NCBI GenBank assembly: GCA_944343275.1
Contig: CALVMH010000009.1
Coordinates: 1 to 64,000 of the forward strand
Length of the DNA: 64,000 bases
From: an uncultured Clostridia bacterium
GTDB lineage: Bacteria; Bacillota; Clostridia; Christensenellales; Borkfalkiaceae
Direction: 5' to 3'
The notes under the pieces are model-generated. The model was not told where the DNA came from, searched no databases, and saw only the letters and a program-made list of their open reading frames with translations. The position numbers were made by a program, and so were the translations under genes. Positions 27,003 to 35,717 of the stretch are shown here, in pieces. Numbering within the stretch: position 1 is the first letter of the stretch; each line of letters begins with the position of its first letter.

Positions 27003-27704
27003 TCAATCGGCAATGAAATCCTCGCGGTTGAGCCCGTCACGCAGCTTTTCCAACGCATGTTTTTCGATGCGCGAGACATAGGAACGGGAAATTTTCAGCT
27101 TGCGCGCCACCTCCCGCTGCGGCAGAGGCGCGCCGCCCGCAAGCGCATAGCGCAGGCAGATGACCGTCGTTTCCCGCTCGTTCAAAAGCCGCCTGACGGC
27201 ATCCACAAACTTCTCCTGCATGAGGGAGCGTTCCACGCTGCCGAACACTTTGTCTTCCTTTTCGAACAGCAGGTCCATGAGCGTGAGTTCGTTGCCGTCC
27301 TTGTCTGTTCCGACGGGATCGGACAGCGAAAGCGTTGCGCGGTGCTTTTTCCCCGCGCGGATGTACATGAGGATCTCATTCTCGATGCAGCGCGCCGTAT
27401 AGGTCGCAAGCCGCGTTCCGCGCGAAGGCTCGTAGGTGTTGACGGCTTTGATGAGCCCGATGCTCCCCACCGAGATCATGTCGTCCGTCTCGGCGGCGCC
27501 CGTGTACTTTTTGACGACGTGCGCAACGAGCCGCATATTATGCCGGACGAGTTTGTCGCGCGCCTCTTTGTCCCCCTTCCGTGCCCGCGCAAGGCACGCC
27601 TCTTCCTCCTCCTTGGAGAGCGGCTTGGGATAGGAGCCTTCATCCCGCACGGCGCCCGTAAAGAAAAACAGGCGCGTCAACAGCGAACAGAGCATTTCAA
27701 GCAT
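27003..27704 (-). CDS. sigK: RNA polymerase sporulation sigma factor SigK, with intact pro-sequence
   Basis: 233 residues. The hydrophobic N-terminus MLEMLCSLLTRLFFFTGAV followed by YPKPLSKEEE corresponds to the pro-SigK leader cleaved by SpoIVFB in Bacillus. Region 2 reads LVRHNMRLVAHVVKKY and SVGSIGLIKAVNTYEPSRGTRLATYTARCIENEILMYIR in order, then SDPVGTDKDGNELTL, and region 4 reads VARKLKISRSYVSRIEKHALEKL. It directs late mother-cell transcription. The gene is uninterrupted (no skin-type element). GAGGTG precedes ATG 27704. SigE is the nearest alternative, but the GTDKDGNE segment and leader fit SigK. Confidence 0.88.
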   Translation of the reverse strand: MLEMLCSLLTRLFFFTGAVRDEGSYPKPLSKEEEEACLARARKGDKEARDKLVRHNMRLVAHVVKKYTGAAETDDMISVGSIGLIKAVNTYEPSRGTRLATYTARCIENEILMYIRAGKKHRATLSLSDPVGTDKDGNELTLMDLLFEKEDKVFGSVERSLMQEKFVDAVRRLLNERETTVICLRYALAGGAPLPQREVARKLKISRSYVSRIEKHALEKLRDGLNREDFIAD

Positions 27705-27723
27705 GATGTCACCTCACGTCTTT

Positions 27724-27731
27724 AACGTATG
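27724..27731 (-). promoter_or_regulatory. Possible SigE-type -10 element upstream of sigK
   Basis: The minus strand reads CATACGTT, close to the sporulation sigma-E -10 consensus CATACAnT, 20 bases before the sigK start. The -35 side is only a partial match, so this is a hint rather than a firm call. The divergent spacer 27705-27962 holds no gene. Confidence 0.3.
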
Positions 27732-27962
27732 CCGCGGACAATTTGTCCCATGCGGAAAGCGGGAAATTTTGCAAAAAAGCGCAACTCTACCGTGCGTAGA
27801 GTCCCCGTTCCGATGCGTAGAATCGCCACACGCTCGAATAGACACAAAGTGAACAAATGGAGAACGGTTATTTATGGAAATAGGGTGTCATTTTCTGCAA
27901 AACGTGATATGCTGATAACAGGCGGCGCAAGCGATACCGCGTACCGCCACCGGGAGGAAACC

Positions 27963-28904
27963 ATGAAACCTTTTGCGATCTACGTCGATTCGGGAGCCAA
28001 TATCCCCAACGACATCCGCATTGCGCGCGACATCCGCGTCATCCCCTTTCACTACATCATGGACGGCAGGGAATATCCCTGCTTTTCGGAAGAGATGCCC
28101 TTTGAAGAGACGGCGAAGCAGTTCTATGACGCCATGCGGGCGGGTGCAGAGGCAAAGACGTCCCTTCTGACGCCCGCCGTCTTTGAAGAGGCGCTGCGCC
28201 CCGCCCTTGAAGAAGGCAGAGACGTGCTGCTGTTCACCATTTCGTCGGGCGTCAGCGGCACGTTTGCGCAGGCGCAGGCAGCAGCGAAGCAGCTCATGCA
28301 GGAATTCCCCGCACGCAGGGTCTATGCGCTTGACAGCGCAAATGCCTCTTTGGGCGAAGGACTCATCGCCCTCCGCGTGGCGGACCTGCGCGACCTCGGC
28401 GAAAGCGCCGAGACGTGCGCCGCCTGGGTCAGAGAACACGCCTATGAAATGAACAGCTTTCTGACGGTGGAAGACCTCAAATATCTCAGGCGCAGCGGGC
28501 GCATCTCGCGCACCGTCGCCATTGCGGGGACGCTCCTCAACATCAAGCCCATTCTGAAAGCAGACGAAAGCGAGAATGCCAAGATCGTCGCCTGCGGCAA
28601 GGCACGCGGCAGGAAAAAGGCACTCGGCGAGATCGCCGACATCTTTGCAAAGCGCGTTGTCCGTCCCGCCGGTCAGACCGTTGCCATTGCGCACGGCGAC
28701 TGCAAGGAGGATGCGGAGTACCTTGCCTCCCTTCTGCGGGCACACGGCGTGGAGGACATCATCATCGAGTACTACGACCTTTGCACGGGTTCGCACGCAG
28801 GACCCGGAACGGTCGCCCTCTTCTTCTGGGGACAGGACCGCCGTGCCGTGCTCCCCGAACGGGAAAAGCTGTCCGCAGCCGCCCCCGTCACGCACAAGGC
28901 ATAA
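27963..28904 (+). CDS. DegV-family fatty-acid-binding protein
   Basis: 313 residues. MKPFAIYVDSGANIPNDI gives the first ligand loop, SLLTPAVFEEAL and FTISSGVSGTFAQAQAAAKQ the second, and FLTVEDLKYLRRSGRIS plus LLNIKPIL the conserved DegV core. Members bind a fatty acid and can hand it to fatty-acid kinase. ATG 27963 follows GGGAGGAAACC. A moderate promoter (GTGTCA, 17 bases, TATGCT at 27909-27914) lies upstream. It is the only protein gene on the plus strand, divergent from sigK; no functional link to sigK is implied. Confidence 0.93.
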   Translation: MKPFAIYVDSGANIPNDIRIARDIRVIPFHYIMDGREYPCFSEEMPFEETAKQFYDAMRAGAEAKTSLLTPAVFEEALRPALEEGRDVLLFTISSGVSGTFAQAQAAAKQLMQEFPARRVYALDSANASLGEGLIALRVADLRDLGESAETCAAWVREHAYEMNSFLTVEDLKYLRRSGRISRTVAIAGTLLNIKPILKADESENAKIVACGKARGRKKALGEIADIFAKRVVRPAGQTVAIAHGDCKEDAEYLASLLRAHGVEDIIIEYYDLCTGSHAGPGTVALFFWGQDRRAVLPEREKLSAAAPVTHKA

Positions 28905-28927
28905 GGGCATGCCGGGTGCGTATGCGC

Positions 28928-28956
28928 TTGCTTTTTTCCCGCGGAGGCTGTATAAT
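28928..28956 (+). promoter_or_regulatory. tRNA-Leu promoter
   Basis: TTGCTT (28928-28933), 17-base spacer, TATAAT (28951-28956), 16 bases before the tRNA 5' end. Confidence 0.75.
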
Positions 28957-28972
28957 AGAGTTATCGGGAATC

Positions 28973-29057
28973 GCCGCCGTGGTGAAACAGGCAGACACGC
29001 AGGACTTAGAATCCTGTGCCGCGAGGCATAGCGGTTCAATTCCGCTCGGCGGCACCA
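28973..29057 (+). tRNA. tRNA-Leu, anticodon UAG, CCA encoded
   Basis: The acceptor stem GCCGCCG (28973-28979) pairs with CGGCGGC (29047-29053), followed by discriminator A and an encoded CCA (29055-29057). The anticodon stem-loop reads CAGGA-CTTAGAA-TCCTG, giving anticodon TAG. The long variable arm (TGCCGCGAGGCA) and the GGTTCAATTCC T-loop are typical of a class II leucine tRNA. It has its own promoter and a terminator at 29075. Confidence 0.97.
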
Positions 29058-29074
29058 TAGCGCCGTAAGGCGAC

Positions 29075-29106
29075 AAAACGGCAGCCCCGCCGCGGGCTGC
29101 CGTTTT
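29075..29106 (+). terminator. Terminator after tRNA-Leu
   Basis: A 13-bp perfect stem, aaaacggcagccc / gggctgccgtttt, with a 6-base loop lies 18 bases after the tRNA. Four U are provided by the descending arm. Confidence 0.75.
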
Positions 29107-29110
29107 GAAA

Positions 29111-29146
29111 AAAGAACTGTGCACAATAATACACAGTTCTTTTTTT
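29111..29146. terminator. Bidirectional terminator between tRNA-Leu and rny
   Basis: aaagaactgtg (29111-29121) pairs with cacagttcttt (29132-29142) and is followed by T-rich sequence on both strands. It can end rny transcripts (minus) and any read-through of the tRNA (plus). Confidence 0.88.
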
Positions 29147-29154
29147 GTGCTCTT

Positions 29155-30774
29155 TTACTTCGCGTATTCCACGCTGCGGAATTCGCGGATGACGTTCACC
29201 TTGATCTGACCGGGATATTCCAGCTCCGCCTCGATCTTCTTGGCAATGTCTTTGGCAAGGAACATCGCCTTGGCGTCGTCCACCTGTTCGGGCTTGACGA
29301 TGACGCGCACCTCCCTGCCTGCCTGGATCGCATAGCTCTTTTCCACGCCGTGGAAGCCGGAAGCGATCTCTTCGAGTTTTTCGAGGCGCTTGACGTAATT
29401 GGACCCCGTCTCCCTTCTCGCTCCGGGACGCGCGCCCGAAATGGCATCTGCCGCCTGAACGAGCACTGCCTCGATGGTCTTGGGTTCGACGTCGCCGTGG
29501 TGCGCCATGATGGCGTTGACGATCATCGCGTTTTCCTTGTACTTCTTGGCGAGATCGGCGCCGATCTGGATGTGCGTTCCCTCCTGCTCGTGATCGACTG
29601 CCTTGCCGATGTCGTGCAGGAGCCCCGCGCGCTTGGCAAAATTGACGTCCAGCCCCAGCTCCTGCGCCATGAGCCCCGCAAGGTTGGCGACCTCGATGGA
29701 GTGCTTGTACACGTTCTGCCCGTAGCTGGTGCGGAATTTGAGCCGTCCGATGAGCTTGATGAGTTCGGGATGCAGCCCGAAGATGCCCACTTCGAACATG
29801 GCATTTTCGCCCGCCGCTTTGATCTGCTGATCGAGTTCTTTGGTGACTTTTTCCACCGTCTCCTCAATGCGGGCGGGATGGATGCGCCCGTCTGCGATGA
29901 GGCGCTCCAGCGTGAGACGCGCGATCTCGCGGCGGACGGGGTCGAAGCCCGAAAGGATGACGACTTCGGGCGTATCGTCGATGATGAGTTCAATACCCGT
30001 GGCGTTTTCGATCGCACGGATGTTGCGCCCCTCGCGGCCGATGATGCGCGCCTTCATGTCGTCGTTGGGAAGCGGGACGACGGACACCGTCACTTCCGAT
30101 GCATGATCGGCGGCACAGCGCTGGATGGCGAGCGTGATGATGTTCTTGGCGTTGAGCTCCGCCTCATCCTTTGCCTGCTGTTCGAGGTTCCTGACCTGAA
30201 CGGCGGCGTCGCGGCGGGTCTCGTCGAGAATCTCCTCCGTGAGAAGTTTTTTCGCCTCGTCCTTGGTGAGCTGCGCGACCTTTTCCAGCTCCTGCACCAT
30301 AAGTTCGTGCTGATGCGACAGGACTTCCTGCTTCTTGGAAACTTCTTCAAGACGCTTGCCGAGCGCCTCCTTCTGCGCGTCGAGTGCCTCGTTCTTTTTG
30401 CCGAGTTCCGCCTCCTTGCGCTCCAAAAGGTCTTCCTGCTTGGAGAGACGGGATTCCGTGCGCTGCAATTCCGCACGCTTCTCCTTCATCTCCTGCTCGA
30501 AATCGTTTCTCCGCTTTAATTCCTGCTCCTTGGCTTCTAAAATAGCTTCCTTTTTGAGCTGCTTACTTTGAGCGCGCGCCTCGGAGAGCATCTCCTCCAC
30601 GCGCACGCTCGTCTCGTCGAGCTTTTGTTCCGACTTCCTCTTTGCACGCTTTGTAAGGATAAACCACGTCAGGAACACGGCTGCGACGACGCCGACCGCC
30701 AACACGATGACGGCGACGAGCAGCCCGATCTCCGGACCGGTCATTGCAAGGAGCAGGCTGCCAAAATGGTTCAT
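29155..30774 (-). CDS. rny: Ribonuclease Y
   Basis: 539 residues, the usual Rny length. An N-terminal membrane anchor ([20 protein letters not shown], about residues 18-37) is followed by a highly charged coiled coil to about residue 200. The KH domain ([19 protein letters not shown]) and the HD phosphohydrolase domain follow ([12 protein letters not shown]...[19 protein letters not shown]...AHHGDV). This membrane-bound endoribonuclease initiates mRNA decay in Firmicutes. It has a perfect promoter of its own just upstream and a strong terminator after the stop. Confidence 0.97.
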   Translation of the reverse strand: MNHFGSLLLAMTGPEIGLLVAVIVLAVGVVAAVFLTWFILTKRAKRKSEQKLDETSVRVEEMLSEARAQSKQLKKEAILEAKEQELKRRNDFEQEMKEKRAELQRTESRLSKQEDLLERKEAELGKKNEALDAQKEALGKRLEEVSKKQEVLSHQHELMVQELEKVAQLTKDEAKKLLTEEILDETRRDAAVQVRNLEQQAKDEAELNAKNIITLAIQRCAADHASEVTVSVVPLPNDDMKARIIGREGRNIRAIENATGIELIIDDTPEVVILSGFDPVRREIARLTLERLIADGRIHPARIEETVEKVTKELDQQIKAAGENAMFEVGIFGLHPELIKLIGRLKFRTSYGQNVYKHSIEVANLAGLMAQELGLDVNFAKRAGLLHDIGKAVDHEQEGTHIQIGADLAKKYKENAMIVNAIMAHHGDVEPKTIEAVLVQAADAISGARPGARRETGSNYVKRLEKLEEIASGFHGVEKSYAIQAGREVRVIVKPEQVDDAKAMFLAKDIAKKIEAELEYPGQIKVNVIREFRSVEYAK

Positions 30775-30852
30775 AAACAGCCTCCCTGTGATTTGATTTT
30801 GACTCTATCACAAACGCCCGCATATTGGGCAGAATACGACATTGTCGTTCTT

Positions 30853-30881
30853 ATTATACAATATCTTGTGTCCGCTGTCAA
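30853..30881 (-). promoter_or_regulatory. Consensus promoter of rny
   Basis: TTGACA (30876-30881), 17-base spacer, TATAAT (30853-30858); both hexamers are perfect. The rny start is about 70 bases downstream. Confidence 0.92.
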
Positions 30882-30932
30882 TCACTTGACGGAAGTTGCG
30901 CAAAAATATTTGCAAGCCGCGCAAAACGGCAA

Positions 30933-30964
30933 GCGCGCCGCATGCCGTGCGGCATGCGGCGCGC
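30933..30964 (-). terminator. Terminator of the ftsK-nadE operon
   Basis: A 15-bp GC-rich perfect stem (gcgcgccgcatgccg / cggcatgcggcgcgc, 2-base gap) lies 16 bases after the nadE stop, followed on the minus strand by TTGCCGTTTT. Confidence 0.8.
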
Positions 30965-30979
30965 AGACTGTGCGATCGG

Positions 30980-32896
30980 TCAGAGCCCTTCCGCTTCGGC
31001 AAGCCACAAGGCTGCGGATGCGTCGGACGGCATGCGCCAATCCCCGCGCGGCGAAAGGCAGACTGCCCCCACCTTGACGCCGTCGGGCGAACAGTTGCGT
31101 TTGAACTGCTGTGCAAAAAAGCGCCTGTAAAAGTTCACAAGCCACTTTTTGAGGGTATCCCTGTCATACTTTCCCGCAAAGGCACGCTCCGCAAGAAAGA
31201 GCGTCTTGGCGGGACCGTCTCCGCGCCGCAAAAAACGGTACAGATAAAAATCGTGCAGTTCATACGGTCCGACGATGTCTTCCGTCTTCTGAGCGATCCT
31301 GCCCGACGCATCCGTCGGGAGCAGCTCGGGCGAAATTTCCGTATCGAGAATGTCCGTGAGGATGCGCGCAAACCTGCCGCCGAGGCGCTCCGCTTCCGCG
31401 CGGACGAGAAACTTTACAAGCGTCTTCGGAACGCCGCAGTTGACGGAATACATGCTCATGTGGTCGCCGTTATAGGTGCACCAGCCGAGGGCAAGTTCGG
31501 AGAGGTCGCCCGTTCCGACGACCAGACCGCCCGTCGCATTCGCGGCGTCCATCAGGACCATCGTGCGGTAACGCGCCTGCGCGTTCTCATACGTCGCGTC
31601 AAGCAGCGCGGGATCGTGCCCGATGTCCCGAAAGTGGCGCAAAACCGTCCCGGAAATGCGCACCGTGCGCGCCGTGACGCCCAGCTCCTTCATGAGCGCG
31701 AGCGAGTTCCCCTTTGTCCTTCCGGACGTTCCGAATCCGGGCATGGTATAGGCAAAGATGCCGCGTGCGTCCTTGTTCAGGATGCCGAAAGCGCGTGCCG
31801 TCACGAGCAGCGCAAGCGTGGAATCCAGCCCGCCCGACACACCGATGACCGCCGTCTTTGCCCCCGTATGAACAAGCCGCCTTGCGAGCGCGTGCGCCTG
31901 CATGTTGAGGACGAGCTCCGCGCGCTCGCTGCGCGCATCCGCCCCTTCGGGCAGGAAGGGCGCGGCGGACACTGCGGGCGCGGGCGTCTCCTCGCGCACG
32001 AACGTGCACGACGAGAGCGAATAATCGTCGCCCGCATTGTTTTTCCCTGCAAACGTGTTGAGACGGCGGCGCTCATGGAGCAAAAATCCGACGTCGATGT
32101 CCGCCCTGCAAGCCTCCCCGGAGAAGGGCGGCGCCTCGGCGAGCAGCGTACCGTTCTCCCAGATGAAATGGTTGCCCGCAAACACCATATCCGAAACAGA
32201 TTCTCCCGTGCCCGCATCGCAGTAGACATAGGCGCAGGCGCACTTTCCGGACTGCGCGGCGAGCAGCGTCTTCCGGTATTCGCGCTTGCCCGCCGTTTCA
32301 TTGCTTGCGGACAGATTGACGATGACGGAAGCCCCCGCCTGCGCATGACGGACGGAGGGCGCGTCTGCCGCCCAGACGTCCTCGCAGAGTTCGCACGCGA
32401 CGCACACTTCGGGATGCGCTTCGTCCGAAAAGAGCTGCTGCGCGGAGAACGTGGTGTACGCCTCCCCTTTGAGATGATAGAGAAACTGTCCTTCGGGCGC
32501 GGGAGAAAAGTAGCGCCCCTCGTAAAATTCCCCGTAGTTGGGAAGGTGCGTTTTGGGAACGAGCCCCTGTACCGCCCCGTTGGCGACTGCCGCCGCACAG
32601 TTGTAGAGCTTGCCTTCCAGAACGGCGGGCAAGCCCACAAAGACGAGCATCGTCTTCCCCGCCGTCGCCTTTGCGACGGCGAGCAGGGCGTCCGTGCAGG
32701 CATCCGTCAGCTGCTTTTGCAAAAACAGTTCGCCGCAGGTATAGCCGGAGAGGGACAGTTCGGGAAAGACGAGCAGTTCGACGCCGCGCGCCGCCTCCTC
32801 TTCGATCGCTTCGCACATACGCGCCGCATTATAAGCGGGATCCGCGACCTTCAGATCGGGACTGACCGCCGCCGCGCGCAGAAAACCGTATTTCAT
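30980..32896 (-). CDS. nadE: Glutamine-dependent NAD+ synthetase
   Basis: 638 residues in two parts. The N-terminal nitrilase-type glutaminase has the Glu46-Lys115-Cys171 triad (LLVFPELSLSGY, GLVPKTHLPNYGEFYE, VACELCEDVWA). The C-terminal synthetase has the ATP pyrophosphatase loop VIGVSGGLDSTLALL and the NAD site TGDLSELALGWCTYNGDHMS. It converts deamido-NAD+ to NAD+ with glutamine-derived ammonia. It starts 3 bases after the recA stop. Insertion of nadE between recA and rny is unusual compared with the standard cinA-recA-rny order. Confidence 0.96.
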   Translation of the reverse strand: MKYGFLRAAAVSPDLKVADPAYNAARMCEAIEEEAARGVELLVFPELSLSGYTCGELFLQKQLTDACTDALLAVAKATAGKTMLVFVGLPAVLEGKLYNCAAAVANGAVQGLVPKTHLPNYGEFYEGRYFSPAPEGQFLYHLKGEAYTTFSAQQLFSDEAHPEVCVACELCEDVWAADAPSVRHAQAGASVIVNLSASNETAGKREYRKTLLAAQSGKCACAYVYCDAGTGESVSDMVFAGNHFIWENGTLLAEAPPFSGEACRADIDVGFLLHERRRLNTFAGKNNAGDDYSLSSCTFVREETPAPAVSAAPFLPEGADARSERAELVLNMQAHALARRLVHTGAKTAVIGVSGGLDSTLALLVTARAFGILNKDARGIFAYTMPGFGTSGRTKGNSLALMKELGVTARTVRISGTVLRHFRDIGHDPALLDATYENAQARYRTMVLMDAANATGGLVVGTGDLSELALGWCTYNGDHMSMYSVNCGVPKTLVKFLVRAEAERLGGRFARILTDILDTEISPELLPTDASGRIAQKTEDIVGPYELHDFYLYRFLRRGDGPAKTLFLAERAFAGKYDRDTLKKWLVNFYRRFFAQQFKRNCSPDGVKVGAVCLSPRGDWRMPSDASAALWLAEAEGL

Positions 32897-32899
32897 CGT

Positions 32900-33925
32900 T
32901 TACGCCTCTTCGCCGCCTGCGACGGCTTCGACGGGCGCGCCCTTTGCCGCCGCACGGATCTTTTCCTCGATCTCCTTGGAAAGTTCGGGGTTATCCTTCA
33001 AAAACTGCCGCATGCGTTCGCGCCCGTTGGCGACCTTCTGGTCATGATAGCTGAACCATGCGCCGCTCTTTTTGATGATATCGTACTGCACGCCGAGGTC
33101 GATGAGGCATCCCTCCTGCGAGACGCCTTCGCCGTACATGATGTCGAACTCCGCCTGGCGGAAAGGAGGCGCAAGTTTGTTTTTGACCACCTTTGCGCGC
33201 GTGCGGTTGCCCGCCGCGCCGTCCGTATCCTTCAGAATATCCGTCTTGCGGACGTCAATGCGGATGGACGCATAGAACTTCAACGCCTTGCCGCCCGGCG
33301 TCACTTCGGGGTTCCCGAACATGACACCCACCTTCTCCCGCAGCTGGTTGATAAAGACGACGCACGTCTTGCTCTTGTTGACGATAGCGGTGAGTTTTCG
33401 CAGAGCCTGCGACATGAGACGCGCCTGCAAGCCGACGTGCGAGTCCCCCATGTCTCCCTCGATCTCCGCCTTGGGCGTCAGCGCCGCAACGGAGTCCACG
33501 ACGATGATGTCGACCGCCGAGGAACGCACGAGCGCATCGACGATGTCGAGCGCCTGTTCGCCCGTGTCCGGCTGCGAAACGTACAGGTCTTCCAGATCGA
33601 CGCCCAGCTTTTTGGCATAGACGGGATCGAGTGCATGTTCCGCATCGACAAACGCGGCGACGCCGCCCAATTTTTGCGCCTCGGCGACGGCATGCAGCGC
33701 GACCGTCGTTTTGCCGGAGGATTCGGGACCGTAAATTTCCACCATCCTGCCGCGCGGAAGTCCGCCGATGCCGAGCGCCAGATCGAGCGAGAGGCAGCCC
33801 GTAGGAATGACTTCGATGTCGGCATTCGCCGCATCTTCGCCCAGCTTCATGATGGCGCCTTTGCCGTAAGCCTTCTCGATCTGGGCAAGGACGGCGTCCA
33901 ACGCCTTCTTCTTTTCTTCGTTCAT
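32900..33925 (-). CDS. recA: RecA recombinase
   Basis: 341 residues, full length. Walker A is GPESSGKTT (residues 66-74); the Walker B region is [15 protein letters not shown]1/L2 and the core read [15 protein letters not shown] and [22 protein letters not shown] in order; the C-terminus is acidic/Ala-rich as usual. It mediates strand exchange and LexA cleavage. It lies 21 bases after cinA in the same operon. No LexA-type box was recognised next to it; expression probably comes from the ftsK promoter or an unseen internal one. Confidence 0.98.
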   Translation of the reverse strand: MNEEKKKALDAVLAQIEKAYGKGAIMKLGEDAANADIEVIPTGCLSLDLALGIGGLPRGRMVEIYGPESSGKTTVALHAVAEAQKLGGVAAFVDAEHALDPVYAKKLGVDLEDLYVSQPDTGEQALDIVDALVRSSAVDIIVVDSVAALTPKAEIEGDMGDSHVGLQARLMSQALRKLTAIVNKSKTCVVFINQLREKVGVMFGNPEVTPGGKALKFYASIRIDVRKTDILKDTDGAAGNRTRAKVVKNKLAPPFRQAEFDIMYGEGVSQEGCLIDLGVQYDIIKKSGAWFSYHDQKVANGRERMRQFLKDNPELSKEIEEKIRAAAKGAPVEAVAGGEEA

Positions 33926-33946
33926 AGGTCTTGACTCCTTGATTTT

Positions 33947-35026
33947 TTACGAAATTTCTTTATAGGCAAGAAAGAGCGCGTAATTGATCGCCGTGCGGGT
34001 GACCTGCTCCCTGTCCCCCGCTAGCTGAAAACGGAACACGCGCACCTTTTCCCTGGTTCCGACGGCAAGATAACACAGCCCCACGGGTTTTGACGTGCCG
34101 TCCGCATCGGGACCTGCAAGCCCCGTGGTGGCAACGGCGACGTCGCAGTGCCCCTCTTTCAACAGTCCCGCAGCCATTTCAAAAGCGACCTCGTCGGACA
34201 CGGCGCCCTTGCTCATGAGCGTATACTCATTCACGCCCAGGCGCGCCTTCTTTGCGTCGTTGTCGTAGGCGTTGATGCCCTCATAAAAGACGGCGCTCGC
34301 ACCCGGGACCTGCACAATGGCACGCCCCACGCCGCCCGCCGTGAACGATTCCGCCGTGGAGATATGCAGCCTGTGCAGTTTGAGAACATCGATGAGGCGG
34401 GCGGCAAGGGAAACGTCTTCCAGCGCATAGACGTACTCCTTCAATTCGGAAGCGAGGATGCGCACCACCTCGTCCACCGTCATCTTGGGCGTCTCCTGAT
34501 CGTAAATGACCTCGATGCGCCCGCAGCCGTCCTCCTCCGTGGCGTGCAGGGAGAGTCTGCCGCCCCCCGCTTCCGCTGCCTTTTGCATGGCGTCGCGCAG
34601 GGCGCCCGCGGGCGCGGTGCACGTTCTGACGACGACGTGCGCGTAGGTACGGTGTCTGCGCCTGTCGATGCGCGGCACGACTTCATGCTCCGCGATCTCC
34701 CTTCCGCGCGTCCCTTCGGGCAGCACGGCAAAGAGACAGTCGTCCGTCTCCAGAAGGTATTCCTCGGTAAACTTCCCCTCGCAGGCGACGCTCACCGCAT
34801 CGCGCGCGGACGCCATGAGTACGGGCGCGCAGACGAGAAAGACGCCGTCGCACTCGGTGGAAAGGCGCAGCAGCGCCGCCGAGACCTTGGCGGGCGCATT
34901 GTAGGCGAGAAGCACGATCTCGTCCGCCATGATCCCGCCCGAAAGCAGCGCATCGAACACGGGCGCATAGTCGACGGAAGAGAGCGCGTTCTGCGTATTG
35001 CGAAGGACGATGCCCGCGTATTTCAC
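33947..35026 (-). CDS. cinA: CinA-family protein (C-terminal nicotinamide-nucleotide amidase domain; degenerate N-terminus)
   Basis: 359 residues. The C-terminal domain from about residue 200 is a clear CinA/PncC fold: HISTAESFTAGGVGRAIVQVP, SAVFYEGINAYDNDAKKARLGV, and TTGLAGPDADGTSKPVGLCY. The usual Ser-Cys-Thr in the first motif is Ser-Phe-Thr here. The N-terminal half occupies the place of the MoCF/COG1058 domain but keeps none of its familiar motifs (no TGGLGPTxDD), so it appears diverged. The protein recycles pyridine nucleotides in other bacteria. The 4-base ATGA overlap with pgsA and position before recA follow the usual Firmicutes order. Confidence 0.85.
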   Translation of the reverse strand: MKYAGIVLRNTQNALSSVDYAPVFDALLSGGIMADEIVLLAYNAPAKVSAALLRLSTECDGVFLVCAPVLMASARDAVSVACEGKFTEEYLLETDDCLFAVLPEGTRGREIAEHEVVPRIDRRRHRTYAHVVVRTCTAPAGALRDAMQKAAEAGGGRLSLHATEEDGCGRIEVIYDQETPKMTVDEVVRILASELKEYVYALEDVSLAARLIDVLKLHRLHISTAESFTAGGVGRAIVQVPGASAVFYEGINAYDNDAKKARLGVNEYTLMSKGAVSDEVAFEMAAGLLKEGHCDVAVATTGLAGPDADGTSKPVGLCYLAVGTREKVRVFRFQLAGDREQVTRTAINYALFLAYKEIS

Positions 35027-35649
35027 CCCTGCGCCTCCGCAGGCTCGTCGGCGCGTTCCGAAAGCACCTGCCTGTTCTTTACAATATAATGGACGCCCGA
35101 AAGGACGGTCAGAAGCGTGCAGATATAAAACAGAATGACGCCCGCGGCGACAATGACGATGCCCGCCGTGCCCGGAAGGAAGGACATGCCAGCCAGCAGC
35201 AGCGCAATGGACGCATCCTGAAAGACGGTCTTGAATTTGCCGAGCTTGTCTGCCGCCAGCACCAGCCCCTTGCCCGCCGCAATGGTGCGGAAGCCGCTGA
35301 CGATGAGTTCGCGCGCGAGAATAACGGCGACGCAGATGCCCGCGACGATGAGCCCCCAGCCCGCAAAGAAGGACACTTCAAACACCGCGCCCCGCGTCAG
35401 CAGCAGGACAAGCGCCGTGGAAACGAGCACCTTGTCCGCAATGGGGTCGAGGAACTTTCCGAGATCGGTGACGAGATGGCGGCTCCTTGCAATGTGCCCG
35501 TCCAGAGCGTCCGTCGCCGCAGCCAGCAAAAAGACGATGGCGGAGACGAGGTAATTCCACCCGTTCATCACATCCAAATAAAAGATGAGGATAAAGACGG
35601 GGATCATGCAGATCCGCGTCAGGGTGATCTTGTTGGGTAAATTCATCAT
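35023..35649 (-). CDS. pgsA: CDP-diacylglycerol-glycerol-3-phosphate 3-phosphatidyltransferase
   Basis: 208 residues, multi-pass membrane enzyme. The CDP-alcohol phosphotransferase signature D-G-x2-A-R-x8-G-x3-D-x3-D is present as DALDGHIARSRHLVTDLG then KFLDPIADK. It makes phosphatidylglycerophosphate from CDP-diacylglycerol and glycerol-3-phosphate. AGAGGT precedes ATG 35649. It follows rimO by 68 bases of plain spacer and overlaps cinA by 4 bases. Confidence 0.94.
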   Translation of the reverse strand: MMNLPNKITLTRICMIPVFILIFYLDVMNGWNYLVSAIVFLLAAATDALDGHIARSRHLVTDLGKFLDPIADKVLVSTALVLLLTRGAVFEVSFFAGWGLIVAGICVAVILARELIVSGFRTIAAGKGLVLAADKLGKFKTVFQDASIALLLAGMSFLPGTAGIVIVAAGVILFYICTLLTVLSGVHYIVKNRQVLSERADEPAEAQG

Positions 35650-35717
35650 GCGATACCTCTCATTTCAAAGATTTTCGGTGCGACATGCAGAGGCGGCGGA
35701 ACGCCCTCTTTCCTCTC

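Noticed and set aside
27003..27704. Interruption of sigK by a skin-like element
   Set aside because: The gene is continuous through pro-sequence, region 2 and region 4.
30896..33934. Long plus-strand open frame of about 1000 codons opposite nadE and recA
   Set aside because: Arginine- and histidine-rich composition, no family signature, no ribosome site, fully antisense to two certain genes; a by-product of high-GC codon use.
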